From Verrucomicrobiota bacterium (GTDB lineage Bacteria > Verrucomicrobiota > Verrucomicrobiia > Limisphaerales > UBA8199), in contig JAPLUA010000230.1 of NCBI GenBank assembly GCA_026397855.1, positions 1-21,474 on the forward strand: DNA of 21,474 bases, read 5' to 3'. The notes beneath the pieces are model-generated. The model made no database searches and had not been told where the DNA came from. It was given only the letters and a program-made list of their open reading frames with translations. Below are positions 14,309-21,474 of this stretch, in pieces; within the stretch, counting starts at the first letter, position 1, and every line of letters starts with the position of its first letter. The position numbers were made by a program, and so were the translations under genes.

Positions 14309-15427
14309 GTGAGCACCCAAACACATTTTGAAGAAACGCTCCAGCGGGACATAGATCTCGTGCGAGCCAAGGTCAAGGCAATGGCCATATTGAGCGAGCG
14401 TGCATTGCACGCGAGCCTGCAAGCGCTGGTGCAGCGCAACCGGCAGTTGGCCTACGGCGTGATCCTGCGGGACCAGTATATTGACGAGCTGGAAACCGAC
14501 CTTAACCGGCTGTGCCTGGAGTTCGTCGTGCGCCACCAGCCCGTGGCCGGCCACCTGCGTTTCGTCTTTACGGCCATCCAGATCAACAAGGAGATCGAGC
14601 GAATCGGCGATTATGCTGAAAGCATCGCCCGCCAGGTGCTGGCCGTCAGCGCACTGGAGCCCCAGCCTCCGACCGCCCTGTTTGTAGAACTGGGCGAGCT
14701 GTCCATCCGCATGCTCCGGGAAGCCGTTGAATCCTTCCTGCAGCAGGATGCCGATCAGGCGACACGGACCATGGTGATGGAGGAGGAGGCCAACACGCTG
14801 CGCAACAGCATCAACGCCCAGCTTGCGGAACTGAGCCGGAGGAACCAGCTCCCGGCGGCGGCTCTCGCCCCGCTCATGACCATTGCGCGCCGTTTCGAGC
14901 GTGTGACCGACCAGGCCAAGAATCTGTGCGAAGAAGTCCTCTACATGTGCACCGGAGAGTTCACCAAGCACAAGGGAGCCGATGCTTTCCGCATCCTGTT
15001 CTTCGACCTCGACAATGCTTGTCTCAGCCAGATGGCCGAAGGCATCGCCACCGCCCTGCGCCAGCCCCGGTTTGTCTTCAGCAGCGCCGGAGCCGCGCCG
15101 CAACCCATTGATGAGCAGGTGGCCAAGTTCATGGCCGGGAAGGGCATTAATATCTCCGCCCAACAAAGCAAACCCCTCGAACAAGTGCCCGACTGGCAAC
15201 ATTTCCAGGTAGTGGTCGCGCTCGGTGCACAGGCTCGCAAGGCTTTTCCAAACCGGCCCGGCAAAACCATTCTATTCACCTGGTCAATAAAGGACCCAGC
15301 GGCTGCCGGTGGTCCATCAGACCACGCGCCCGCCGTCTTCGAATTGGCCTATCAGAGCTTGGAATCCCACATCAAGGAACTCCTGGCCGCAGTTTTAGAA
15401 GAACCCTCAAACGAATCAAAACTATGA
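14309..15427 (+). CDS. phoU: PhoU fused to a degenerate LMW-phosphatase/ArsC-like domain
   Basis: The protein is 372 aa from the GTG at 14309 (MSTQTHFEETLQRDIDLVRAKV). Residues 1-215 are PhoU: two three-helix repeats with metal-binding ExxxD-type motifs, NKEIERIGDYAESIA (93-107) and ARRFERVTDQAKNLCEEV (193-210). PhoU links PstSCAB to the PhoR kinase and represses Pho signalling when phosphate is plentiful. Residues about 226-372 match low-molecular-weight tyrosine phosphatase/arsenate reductase (RILFFDLDNACLSQMAEGIA, VVVALGA, IKDPAAAGG). The catalytic P-loop C-X5-R is lost: Cys is Asp233 and Arg is Leu239, though Asn236, Ser240 and the DP-loop Asp remain. It is likely a non-catalytic sensor or protein-binding module. 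PhoU alone is usually about 220-240 aa. A TTG at 14255 is in frame but would overlap the predicted transcription start. Its stop overlaps pstS (ATGA). Confidence 0.87.
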   Translation: MSTQTHFEETLQRDIDLVRAKVKAMAILSERALHASLQALVQRNRQLAYGVILRDQYIDELETDLNRLCLEFVVRHQPVAGHLRFVFTAIQINKEIERIGDYAESIARQVLAVSALEPQPPTALFVELGELSIRMLREAVESFLQQDADQATRTMVMEEEANTLRNSINAQLAELSRRNQLPAAALAPLMTIARRFERVTDQAKNLCEEVLYMCTGEFTKHKGADAFRILFFDLDNACLSQMAEGIATALRQPRFVFSSAGAAPQPIDEQVAKFMAGKGINISAQQSKPLEQVPDWQHFQVVVALGAQARKAFPNRPGKTILFTWSIKDPAAAGGPSDHAPAVFELAYQSLESHIKELLAAVLEEPSNESKL

Positions 15428-16371
15428 AGCAACGCGCACACACCTCACTTACCCGCAACCTCACCTCCACCTTTGCCGCGGGGCTGGCCGCCTGCCTCCT
15501 GCAAACCGGCTGTGGCAAGAGCCCCGGCTCCGGCCCCGACAGCGGTGGCGGCAGCGCCTCCAAAGTGACCATCCAGAACAAGGGCTCCGACACCATGGTC
15601 AACCTTGCCCAGGGGTGGGCCGAGGAATACAAGAAGGCGGCACCCGACGTGGATGTGGAAGTTTCCGGGGGCGGGTCCGGGGTCGGCATCGCCGCCTTGG
15701 TCAAGGGCACGATTGATATCGCCAATGCCAGCCGCAACATGAAGGCGGAGGAGATTGAGACTGCCAGGAAGAACACGGGCAAGGCCCCGAAGGAATTCAT
15801 CGTCGGGTATGACTCCCTGGCCATCTATGTGCACAAGGACAACCCGCTCAACGAGATTACCCTCGACCAGGTCGCCCAGATTTACATGGAGGCGGGCAGG
15901 ATTACCAAGTGGTCGGACCTGGGAGTGAAGATACCCGGCTCCTCGAGCGACGAGATCGTGCGGGTGAGCCGCCAATCCAGCTCCGGCACCTACGAGTTCC
16001 TGCGCGAGCACGTCCTGAACAAGAAGGACTTCAAGCTCGGCTCCCGCGACATGAATGGCTCCAAAGAAGTGGTCGAGCTGGTCGGCTCCACTCCCACGGC
16101 TATCGGCTACAGCGGCATGGGCTATGCCACGCCGGCCGTAAAGATGTTGAAAGTCAGGAAGACCGCCACCGAGCCCGCTTACGAGCCGAGTGTGGCCAAC
16201 ACCCTGGCAAAGACTTACCCCATCGCGCGCTCTCTCCTGGTCTATACGCTGGGCGAGCCCCAAGGGCCGGTGAAGAAGTATATTGACTGGGCGATGTCCG
16301 ACGCCGGGCAGAGGGTGGTCGAGGCCAGCGGCTATGTCCCGCTTCCGGCCGGGGCGCGCGCCAAGCCGTAA
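15424..16371 (+). CDS. pstS: Phosphate-binding protein PstS (lipoprotein)
   Basis: This 315-aa periplasmic phosphate-binding protein has a signal sequence with a probable lipobox ending LLQTGC (Cys30); Gln at -3 is atypical. The mature domain shows family blocks: KGSDTMVNLAQGWAEEY, the phosphate-binding SGGGSGVGIAAL loop, IDIANASRNMK, SLAIYVHKDNP, and VSRQSSSGTYEFLREHV with the second phosphate-contact loop. It delivers inorganic phosphate to the PstC-PstA channel. Its ATG overlaps the phoU stop, so phoU comes first in this operon rather than last as in E. coli. A 47-nt gap separates it from pstC, the largest in the operon. Confidence 0.93.
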   Translation: MKQRAHTSLTRNLTSTFAAGLAACLLQTGCGKSPGSGPDSGGGSASKVTIQNKGSDTMVNLAQGWAEEYKKAAPDVDVEVSGGGSGVGIAALVKGTIDIANASRNMKAEEIETARKNTGKAPKEFIVGYDSLAIYVHKDNPLNEITLDQVAQIYMEAGRITKWSDLGVKIPGSSSDEIVRVSRQSSSGTYEFLREHVLNKKDFKLGSRDMNGSKEVVELVGSTPTAIGYSGMGYATPAVKMLKVRKTATEPAYEPSVANTLAKTYPIARSLLVYTLGEPQGPVKKYIDWAMSDAGQRVVEASGYVPLPAGARAKP

Positions 16372-16418
16372 GCGCCGGAAGGCAAGCCGCGAGAGCCCGC
16401 ACTTTCCGGACTGCCACG

Positions 16419-17366
16419 ATGAACACACCCCCAACATCCCGCCCGGCTGAAGAGAGCTTCGCAGTCCGGAAAGCCACACGCCCGGCGTGGGACGTCCTGT
16501 CCGAGCGGGCCCTGGAGATCCTCATCTATCTCTGCGGCATCAGCGCGATCGTCTTCGTGCTGGGCATCTTCTTTTTCGTCTTCAAGGAAGCCCTCCCGAT
16601 CCTGGGCAACAGTCACTTCAGCCTCACCCAATTCCTCTTCAGCGATCAGTGGTATCCGACCTCCGAACTCAACAAGCGTTACGGCGTCTTCGCCATGATC
16701 GCCGGCACCTTCAGCGTGACCGCCCTGGCCATGCTCATTGCCGTCCCGTTCGGCTTGGGCGCAGCGATCTACATCTCCGAGTTCTGCGGCGGCCGGACGA
16801 AGGAAACCCTGAAGGTCGTCATCGAGCTCCTGGCGGCCATCCCGAGCGTCGTCTGGGGGTTCATCGGCCTGACCGTCATGAGCCGGCTGATCGTCAATTA
16901 CACCGGGGCGCCGGTCGGCGTGAACATCCTTAACGGCGGCATCATCCTGGCGCTGATGAGCGTGCCGATTATCGTGTCCATCGGCGAGGATGCGCTGAAG
17001 GCGGTGCCGGATTCGTATCGGGAGGCTGGCCTGGCGCTCGGGGCCACCCGGTGGCAGCTCGTTCGGCGGGTCCTCCTGCCGGCGGCAAAAACCGGCCTCC
17101 TGGCGGCCGTGCTGCTGGGAGTCGGGCGCGGCGTGGGCGAGACCATGGCGGTCCTGATGGCGACCGGGCACGCGGTGCATATCCCCCACGGCATCTTCGA
17201 TTCGGTGCGGACACTCACCGCGAACATCGCCGCGGAGCTGGGCGAGGCGCCGGCCAACTCCGACCATTACCGGGTGCTGTTCCTTACCGGCGTGCTCCTC
17301 TTTGCGCTCACCTTCATCGTCAATCTCGCCGCCGACCTGGTCGTCCGCGGCATCAGGAGAAGATGA
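16419..17366 (+). CDS. pstC: Phosphate ABC transporter permease PstC
   Basis: This 315-aa permease has about six transmembrane helices. The first is LIYLCGISAIVFVLGIFFFV near residue 32. The EAA loop that docks to the ATPase is SYREAGLALGATRWQLVRRVLLP (about 198-220), followed by GVGRGVGETMAVLMATG, the conserved Pst channel signature. It is PstC rather than PstA because of its position and the long periplasmic segment after helix 1 (QFLFSDQWYPTSELNKRYGV). The ATG is unambiguous. Its stop is overlapped by the pstA ATG, so the two permease subunits are coupled. Confidence 0.93.
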   Translation: MNTPPTSRPAEESFAVRKATRPAWDVLSERALEILIYLCGISAIVFVLGIFFFVFKEALPILGNSHFSLTQFLFSDQWYPTSELNKRYGVFAMIAGTFSVTALAMLIAVPFGLGAAIYISEFCGGRTKETLKVVIELLAAIPSVVWGFIGLTVMSRLIVNYTGAPVGVNILNGGIILALMSVPIIVSIGEDALKAVPDSYREAGLALGATRWQLVRRVLLPAAKTGLLAAVLLGVGRGVGETMAVLMATGHAVHIPHGIFDSVRTLTANIAAELGEAPANSDHYRVLFLTGVLLFALTFIVNLAADLVVRGIRRR

Positions 17367-18250
17367 TGTTCGCCATCACCCCGCATGTCCGGCGCAAGCA
17401 GCGCCATGAAACCATCGCCAAGTGGGTCTTCTTCGGCATGGCGGCCTCGATGATCGTCCCGTTGGTCCTCATCATCGGCTATCTGGTTGAGCGGGCCTGG
17501 CCATCCCTGAGCCTGGGCTTCCTGATAGACGTTCCGGCCCGCGGGATGAAGGAAGGGGGTGTCTGGCCGGCCCTTGTAGGCACCATTTACCTCGTCGTCC
17601 TCTCGCTGGCCGTGTCCGCCCCGGTCGGGGTTCTGGCCGCCGTTTACCTGAACGAATACGCCCGGGACAACTGGTTCAACCGCATCATCAACCTGGCCGT
17701 CATCAACCTGGCCGGTGTGCCGAGCATCGTGCACGCCCTGTTCGGGCTCGGCGCCTTCGTTTATGCCGCCCGGTTCGGCTACTCGATCATCTCGGCCTCT
17801 CTCACCCTGGCCATCATGACCTTGCCCGTGATCATCGCCAGCACACGCGAGGCCCTGGCCAGCGTCCCCCGCACGTTTCGGGAGGCCTGCTGGAACGTCG
17901 GCGCCACGCGTTGGCAGACCATCAAGGCGGTCGTCCTGCCCAATTCCATCAGCGGCATCCTCACCGGCATCATTCTCCAGGTGAGCCGCGCCGCCGGCGA
18001 GACCGCGCCCATCATGTTCACCGGGGCGGTATTCTTCAAAGCCGTCCAGAAGGGCGATTTCTTCCCCTACCGGCTGCACGAGCAGTGCATGGCCCTTTCC
18101 ATGCATCTCTACACCCTCTCCACCCAGGTTCCGGGCGTAAAGGAATCCGTCCCGTTTGCCACGGCGGTGCTCCTGCTCGGCGCGGTAATCCTCGTCAACG
18201 CAACGGCCATTATCCTGCGGGGCTACCTCCGCGCTCGCAAGAAGTGGTAA
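17363..18250 (+). CDS. pstA: Phosphate ABC transporter permease PstA
   Basis: The protein is 295 aa from the ATG at 17363, which overlaps the pstC stop; the next codon (17366) is also ATG and equally possible. Six transmembrane helices are predicted. The EAA loop TFREACWNVGATRWQTIKAVVLP is followed by SRAAGETAPIMFTGAVFF, the PstA form of the channel signature. It pairs with PstC to form the membrane channel. The EAA loops of PstC and PstA each contact one nucleotide-binding subunit, which matters here because the two PstB proteins differ. Its last base is the first base of the pstB1 start codon (TAATG). Confidence 0.93.
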   Translation: MMFAITPHVRRKQRHETIAKWVFFGMAASMIVPLVLIIGYLVERAWPSLSLGFLIDVPARGMKEGGVWPALVGTIYLVVLSLAVSAPVGVLAAVYLNEYARDNWFNRIINLAVINLAGVPSIVHALFGLGAFVYAARFGYSIISASLTLAIMTLPVIIASTREALASVPRTFREACWNVGATRWQTIKAVVLPNSISGILTGIILQVSRAAGETAPIMFTGAVFFKAVQKGDFFPYRLHEQCMALSMHLYTLSTQVPGVKESVPFATAVLLLGAVILVNATAIILRGYLRARKKW

Positions 18251-19007
18251 TGACCTGCACGCCCACCATCGCCGTCCGCGACCTGCGCCTCGCCTACGGA
18301 CAGAAAGAGGCCATCCGCGGCATTTCATTCGAGATCCTGCGCAACGAGATCTTCGGCATCATCGGCCCCGCCCAATCCGGCAAGACCTCCCTGCTCCACT
18401 GTCTCAACCGCACCATTGATTTCACCCCGGAAGCGCGCGTCTCAGGCAGCATCCGGGTGGACGGCGAGGATGTGCGCCAGACCAGGAACATCTTTGCCCT
18501 GCGCCGCAAGATCGGCATGGTTGCCCCCCTGCCCGTGGGGCTGCCCCTCAGCATCTACGACAACGTCGCCTTCGCCCCGCGCTGCGCCGGCATGAGACGC
18601 AGAAGCGAACTGGAGGCCATCGTCGAGCAATGCCTGCGCCAGGCCGCGCTGTGGGATGAAGTCAAGGATCGCCTCGACAGCCTCGGCACCAAGCTCTCCG
18701 GCGGCCAGCAACAGCGCCTCACCATCGCCCGCGCCCTCTCCCATCAGCCCGAGATTCTCTGCCTGGACGAGTTCTCCATCGCGATTGATCCGGTGACCAC
18801 CATGCGCATCGAGGACGTTCTCAAGGAACTGCGCCGCAGCATGACCATCATCCTGGTCACCAACCTCACCCAGCAGGCCCGGCGCCTGGCCGATCGCACC
18901 CTGTTCCTCTGGAAGGGCAGAATTGTGGAGTTGGATCACACCGACATCATCTTCTCCGGCAAGCCCGCCAACCGGCAGACCTACGAATACGTCAACGGCA
19001 TCTTCGG

Positions 19008-19011
<4 letters not shown>
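18250..19011 (+). CDS. pstB: PstB1: phosphate ABC transporter ATPase with degenerate Q- and H-loops
   Basis: This 253-aa PstB-family ATPase starts at the ATG sharing a base with the pstA stop. Walker A (GPAQSGKTS, Lys45), signature LSGGQQQR (149-156) and Walker B with catalytic Glu (ILCLDE, Glu174) are intact. Two other catalytic elements are not. The family's GMVFQRPNP reads GMVAPLPVG, so the Q-loop Gln is Pro93. VTHNMQQA reads VTNLTQQA, so the H-loop His is Asn205. It probably still binds ATP but is unlikely to complete hydrolysis at its own site. It retains the LSGGQ needed to close the partner's site. It is followed by a second PstB gene overlapping by 4 nt. Frame is continuous throughout, so these are substitutions rather than a frameshift artefact. 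Confidence 0.92.
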
Positions 19012-19784
<773 letters not shown>

Positions 19785-19891
19785 CCCCGGTGTTCACCCG
19801 AAGCGGGCTGGCAGATCGAGCTCCCAGGAATGTAACAAACGCCCCCAAGGCTCTGCCCGGCGCCCCCGGTGGTGCGCCTCCCCGGCGTTCC

Positions 19892-20028
19892 AAGCGTGTT
19901 CCAACGGTAGTGCCCCGGTAGCACTACGGTATTGCCCCCGTAGCGGCCCCATGTTGATCTGATCAACATGGGGCCGCTACCGTAGTGCTACGGGGGCAAT
20001 ACCGTAGTACTACCGTTGGAACACGCTT
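19892..20028. repeat. 137-bp nested palindrome downstream of the pst operon
   Basis: Outer arms of 20 nt (19892-19911 and 20009-20028) are perfectly complementary. At the centre, 20-nt perfect arms (19940-19959 and 19961-19980) enclose a single-base loop. Between them both sides carry rearranged copies of a short GTAGYACTAC-type palindromic unit plus ATTGCCCCCGTAG-like segments, so the arms pair out of register there. It could fold into a very stable hairpin or cruciform. It may stop pst transcription, though there is no T run, or be a member of a dispersed repeat family. The flanking 19785-19891 shows nothing recognisable. Confidence 0.85.
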
Positions 20029-20492
20029 GAGCCACCCTTCCAATGCCCCTGGGCTTGGATTTGTCTTTGCGGGGCTGGCACGCTCCCTGCCGACCGCCGC
20101 CCGAACGGAGCGTTCCGGGGCGTTCCCCGGAGGCTGTCGGCAATCTTGGCCAGCACGGAGCGCATGTCCAGTTCCAGCGGTGTGCCCTCGAAGCGCTGCA
20201 GGAGCTTCCGGGCAATGGAGAAGCTAAATACCTCGCGCCGAGTTAGTTGTACGGGTGGAAGGGTGAACGTGGGGTCAGTGAGGCGGAAGCCTTTGCGTGA
20301 GTCGTCGTAGGCGATGGGGGCGTGGTGGTCGTCGCGGAGGAAGTCCAGGTCGCGCATGAGGGTGCGGCGGGAGACTTCCAACTCGCGGGTGAAGTGGCGG
20401 CAGTTGGGCAGGGAGCCGGCGCGGGTGCCTTCCCGAATCAGCTCCAGGATGCGTTGAAGGCGGTGATATTGGGGCCGGGTGGCGGTTTTCAT
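20010..20492 (-). pseudogene. WYL-family-type HTH regulator, C-terminally truncated
   Basis: The 160-aa ORF has an N-terminal DeoR/HTH_11-like winged helix (RLQRILELIREG ... FTRELEVSRRTLMRDLDFLR) and the linker helices typical of YafY/WYL transcription factors (LTRREVFSFSIARKLLQRFEGTPLE ... VLAKIADSL). Family members are usually over 300 aa with a ligand-binding WYL domain after this point. Here recognisable sequence ends near residue 122 (about base 20127). The frame then runs through unrelated residues and stops inside the outer arm of the nested palindrome. The gene therefore looks cut by a repeat insertion or deletion. The DNA-binding half is intact and may still bind. A perfect inverted repeat lies just upstream of its ATG. 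Confidence 0.75.
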
Positions 20493-20499
20493 CTTTTTG

Positions 20500-20526
20500 G
20501 ACCTGTGCCGTTAGATGGCACAGGTC
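20500..20526. promoter_or_regulatory. Perfect 10-bp inverted repeat, candidate operator
   Basis: GACCTGTGCC and its exact complement are separated by 7 bp. The repeat sits in the 58-bp gap between the divergent WYL-type regulator and transposase genes, 8 bp from the regulator's ATG. WYL-family dimers such as BrxR are known to bind spaced inverted repeats upstream of their own genes, which makes this a likely autoregulatory site. No convincing -35/-10 pair was identified around it. Confidence 0.6.
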
Positions 20527-20550
20527 GTCTTTATGCTGGCGGGTGGATAA

Positions 20551-21474
20551 ATGCAAGTTTATCGCGCCAGAAATCCGAAGAAGTCGCCGCTGTGGCAGTG
20601 CGCCCACCGCCACTACAACGAGTTGGAGGAGGCATATCCCGAGCACTACCAGCCCCGCTACGGCCGCCTGCGGCCCATCATCCCGGAGGTGGTCCACAAG
20701 TTCCTGGATTGCGGCAATCTGGAGCGCGGGTTCGCCCGGATTCGGTGCGACCATTGCGAGCATGAGTATCTGCTGGACTTTTCCTGCAAGAGCCGGTGGT
20801 TTTGTCCTTCGTGCCACCAGAAGAATGTGCAGACCACTGCCCGGTTTATCTTGGACCACATCCTGGCTCCGGTGCCCCATCGGCACTACGTCCTGGCCAT
20901 CCCCAGAATGCTCCGCCCCTACTTCCAGCGCCATCGCCACCTGCTCAAGCGCCTCTGTGCTCTGGCCCATGAGAGCCTGGCCGAATACCTGCGCGCAGCC
21001 CTGGACTGCCCCAAAGGTGTGCCGGGCGTCATCATGACCCTGCACACCTTTGGCGAATACCTCGACTTCCATCCCCACGTCCACGCCCTCGTGGCCGACG
21101 GCCTGTTTCTTCGGAACCCGCCCGACTCGCCGCCCCAGGCATCAACCCCAGCCTCCAGCCTCCAGCCTCCGGCCGGACCCGCCCTCCTCCCGCTTCCCGA
21201 AAGCCCGCTCAAGCCGCTGGAAGAGCTCTTCCGCGCCAAAGTCATCAACCTGCTGGTCGGCAGAAACTCTTGCCTCCCGAGCGCGTCCAGGTCCTCTACT
21301 CCTGGAAACACAGCGGCTTCAACCTCCACGCCGGCGAACCCATCCCGCCCGAGCACAAGGCCGACCTCGAAGACCTCGCCCAATACATCCTCCGCAACCC
21401 CTTCTCCGTCGAAAAGATAACCATGGAACAGCCCGGTGACATCGTCATCTACCGCTCCCGCCTCAACGCCAAGA
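20551..21474 (+). pseudogene. IS91-family (Y2 HUH) transposase, frameshifted and cut by window end
   Basis: The N-terminus has the zinc-binding domain of IS91-type transposases (CDHCEHEYLLDFSCKSRWFCPSCH, four Cys pairs/His). The catalytic HUH motif follows in FHPHVHALVADGLF near residue 175. A Pro-rich insert and LEELFRAKVINLL come next. At about 21263-21270 the frame must shift by -1: adding one A to the AAA run at 21264-21266 gives GRKLLPPERVQVLYSWKHSG. The shifted frame continues to the window end through AQYILRNPFSVEKI, the probable catalytic-tyrosine helix. The break thus separates HUH from Tyr. GGGTGG 6-7 nt before the ATG may be its Shine-Dalgarno sequence. Either a dead copy or a sequence error. 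The ends of the element are not in the window. Confidence 0.85.

Noticed and set aside
14135..15202. Long - strand open frame (355 codons) opposite phoU
   Set aside because: Antisense to PhoU, whose motifs are unambiguous; the composition is that of a shadow frame.
17051..17362. Upstream extension of the pstA frame
   Set aside because: The extension is Arg/Gly-rich out-of-frame reading of pstC. Family similarity starts only at the ATG overlapping the pstC stop.
19892..20028. CRISPR-like or tRNA-like structure in the palindrome
   Set aside because: There are no regularly spaced repeats with unique spacers, and the fold is a long hairpin without tRNA features.

Overview
The window (about 21.5 kb, GC-rich) looks like chromosomal DNA of a Verrucomicrobiota-type (PVC) bacterium. 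This is inferred from gene content: a small-pseudopilin type II secretion cluster, a DUF2231/planctomycete-type cytochrome c (PSCyt1) protein, a YncE-propeller/phosphoesterase fusion, abundant GC-rich palindromic repeats, and weak or absent Shine-Dalgarno sequences. No rRNA, tRNA or CRISPR array was seen.

Layout. (1) 1-4396: the tail of an unidentified upstream ORF, then a tightly overlapping + strand operon gspF-gspH-gspI/J-gspK. GspI and GspJ are joined in one reading frame, and GspJ carries a Gly/Pro-rich tail. (2) 4397-6293: a hipBA toxin-antitoxin locus in which hipA is broken by a +1 frameshift. (3) 6313-10462, - strand: a secreted YncE beta-propeller/phosphoesterase, then an Xre-RES toxin-antitoxin pair with an autoregulation-type promoter whose palindrome overlaps the start codon. 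(4) 10597-13795: an alpha/beta hydrolase, a membrane DUF2231-cytochrome c protein on the opposite strand, and a PLP-dependent aminotransferase. (5) 13796-14308: a 513-bp gene-free stretch with a three-tier nested inverted repeat followed by a Pho-box-like promoter. (6) 14309-19784: a complete phosphate-uptake operon phoU-pstS-pstC-pstA-pstB1-pstB2, almost all junctions overlapping. (7) 19785-21474: a 137-bp nested palindrome, a truncated WYL-family-type regulator with a perfect inverted-repeat operator, and a frameshifted IS91-family transposase running off the window.

The most unusual part is the pst operon. PhoU is fused to a low-molecular-weight phosphatase/arsenate-reductase-like domain that has lost its catalytic Cys and Arg. 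The two tandem PstB ATPases are degenerate in complementary places: PstB1 keeps LSGGQ but has lost the Q-loop Gln and H-loop His, while PstB2 keeps Walker A, Q-loop, Walker B and H-loop but has LQLEQ instead of LSGGQ. Together they predict an obligate PstB1-PstB2 heterodimer with a single competent ATP site, unlike the standard PstB homodimer. Operon order, overlaps and the upstream 11-bp-phased GTAACA repeats suggest one phosphate-starvation-controlled transcript in which PhoU-pseudophosphatase regulates an asymmetric Pst importer.

Functions are assigned from recognised motifs and remembered family features only; no database search or structure prediction was run.
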